Of a stretch of 64,000 bases of DNA, positions 63,067 through 64,000 are shown piece after piece (position 1 is the first letter of the stretch; every line of letters starts with the position of its first letter). The translations under genes were made by a program, and so were the position numbers. The notes under the pieces are model-generated. The model ran no database searches. It was not told where the DNA came from and saw only the letters and a program-made list of their open reading frames with translations. Source of the DNA: Acidobacteriota bacterium (GTDB lineage: Bacteria; Acidobacteriota; Holophagae; Holophagales; Holophagaceae); the NCBI GenBank assembly GCA_016195985.1, contig JACPYP010000016.1, positions 1 to 64,000 on the forward strand, read 5' to 3'.

Positions 63067-64000
63067 TCAGTCCAGCAACAGGGTTTCGGCCAGCTTGCCC
63101 GGGCCTTTCCGCCAGCGTTCCCAGCGCAGCCGGGCGCGGTCCATGTAGAGGTAGATGACCGGGGTGGTGTAGAGGGTCAGCAGCTGGCTGAAGAGGAGGC
63201 CGCCCACGATGGCGATGCCCAGGGGGCGTCGCAGCTCGGCGCCGGTGCCCATGCCGATGGCCAAGGGCAGGCCGCCCAGCAGGGCCGCCATGGTGGTCAT
63301 GGTGATGGGCCGGAAGCGCAGCAGGCAGGCCTGGAAGATGGCCCGCTCGGGGGTGACGCCTTCCCGGCGTTCCACCTCGATGGCGAAGTCGATCATGAGG
63401 ATGGCGTTCTTCTTGACGATGCCGATGAGCAGGATGATGCCGATGAAGGCGATGACGCTCAACTCGGTGCGGCAAGCCAGCAGGGCCAGCAGGGCGCCCA
63501 CGCCCGCTGAAGGCAGGGTGGAGAGGATCGTCATCGGGTGGATGAGGCTCTCGTACAGCATGCCCAGCACGATGTAGACCACGAAGAGGGCCGCCGCCAC
63601 CAGCAGGGGCTGGTTCGAAAGGGAAGCCTTGAAGGCCTGGGCCGTGCCCATAAAGCTGCCGCGCAGGGTGCCGGGCATGCGGATTTCCTGCTGGGCCTTG
63701 TCGATGGCGTCCACCGCATCGCCCAGGGCCACGCCCACGGGCAGGTTGAAGGAAAGCGTCACCGAGGGCTGCTGGCCCTGGTGGTTCACGGACAGGGCCG
63801 TGTTGCGGCGCTCCAGGGTGGTGAAGGCGCTTAGGGGAACCAGGTTCCCGTTGGTGGAGCGCACGTAGGTGTGGCGCAGGCCGTCCGGCGTCTGCATGAA
63901 GGGGCTGTCCACCTCCATCACCACGTGGTACTGGTTCAGGGCCGTGTAGATGGTGGAGACGAAACGCTGGCCGAAAGCGTCGTAGAGCGTGCTGTCGATG
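63067..64000 (-). CDS. RND efflux permease (AcrB/MdtC-like), C-terminal part
   Basis: The last 310 or so residues of a large inner-membrane RND pump, cut by the right window edge. Visible are the periplasmic funnel and porter region (MEVDSPFMQTPDGLRHTYVRS, PLSAFTTLERR) and the helix cluster VVYIVLGMLYESLIHPMTILSTLP. The conserved helix with GIVKKNAILMIDFAIE and the terminal PLGIAIVGGLLFSQLLTLYTTPVIYLYMD match the MdtB/MdtC subtype. It exports drugs or metals using the proton gradient with MFP and OMF partners, which would lie upstream. The frame stays open to base 64000 at the edge. Confidence 0.9.
   Translation of the reverse strand, partial: IDSTLYDAFGQRFVSTIYTALNQYHVVMEVDSPFMQTPDGLRHTYVRSTNGNLVPLSAFTTLERRNTALSVNHQGQQPSVTLSFNLPVGVALGDAVDAIDKAQQEIRMPGTLRGSFMGTAQAFKASLSNQPLLVAAALFVVYIVLGMLYESLIHPMTILSTLPSAGVGALLALLACRTELSVIAFIGIILLIGIVKKNAILMIDFAIEVERREGVTPERAIFQACLLRFRPITMTTMAALLGGLPLAIGMGTGAELRRPLGIAIVGGLLFSQLLTLYTTPVIYLYMDRARLRWERWRKGPGKLAETLLLD

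Overview
This window is GC-rich, densely coding bacterial DNA. It carries a type IV pilus retraction ATPase, TonB-dependent uptake, RND efflux, many hybrid sensor kinases, an NADH-linked [FeFe] hydrogenase with its own maturases, and a lipoprotein-rich beta-glucan locus. This mix suggests a Gram-negative soil or sediment anaerobe or facultative anaerobe. The Holophagae (Geothrix/Holophaga-like Acidobacteriota) would fit, but that is inference from gene content, because no rRNA or other marker gene is present.

Layout. (1) 1-305: frameshifted remnant of a Tn3-family transposase. (2) 306-6952: housekeeping block (DUF493 protein, HU/IHF-type protein, PilT, TypA/BipA, YdcF-like protein, a GAF/degenerate-GGDEF protein, RsmI). 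(3) 6953-8896: an AT-rich island with a secreted sialidase-like gene. On its right side lies a decayed second copy of the rsmI 3' end. (4) 8897-12749: a secreted six-hairpin glycosidase and a DUF4382 lipoprotein ending in a strong terminator. (5) 12935-29698: a long colinear minus-strand run. In transcript order it is sensor kinase, ECF sigma factor, zinc-finger/cupin anti-sigma factor, EamA transporter, hydG-hydF-hydE, hydB-hydA-hydC, CHASE2 histidine kinase, NtrC-type regulator, FecR-domain protein and a beta-barrel-like protein. Most junctions overlap or are a few bases long. (6) 29824-37518: sensor kinases, a DegT/DnrJ aminotransferase, a HAD 5'-nucleotidase, a SprT-like protein and a methyltransferase. 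(7) 37570-37920: tyrosine recombinase pseudogene. (8) 37927-58639: a two-armed beta-1,3-glucan utilisation locus around a XylR-like (LacI sensor plus AraC) regulator. (9) 58748-64000: an unknown protein, an NHL-repeat lipoprotein, AspRS with a C-terminal extension, a 23-bp tandem repeat, and the 3' part of an RND pump.

How the genes work together. HydG, HydE and HydF build the H-cluster. HydA (catalysis), HydB (FMN/NADH, Fe-S) and HydC (thioredoxin-like 2Fe-2S) form a trimeric NAD-linked, possibly electron-bifurcating hydrogenase. The CHASE2 kinase, NtrC-type regulator, FecR protein and beta-barrel-like protein follow hydC after only 18 bp, which hints at shared transcription. In the glucan locus, extracellular or cell-surface GH16, GH30 and a GH2/GH5-like hydrolase would cut beta-glucan. 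Two paralogous lipoproteins may hold glycan at the surface. An Oar-like TonB receptor would bring oligosaccharides into the periplasm and a GPH-family symporter into the cytoplasm. There a GH17 enzyme and a large GH94-clan phosphorylase would degrade them, yielding glucose-1-phosphate. Substrate assignment is inference from family combination. No tRNA, rRNA or CRISPR array was found.
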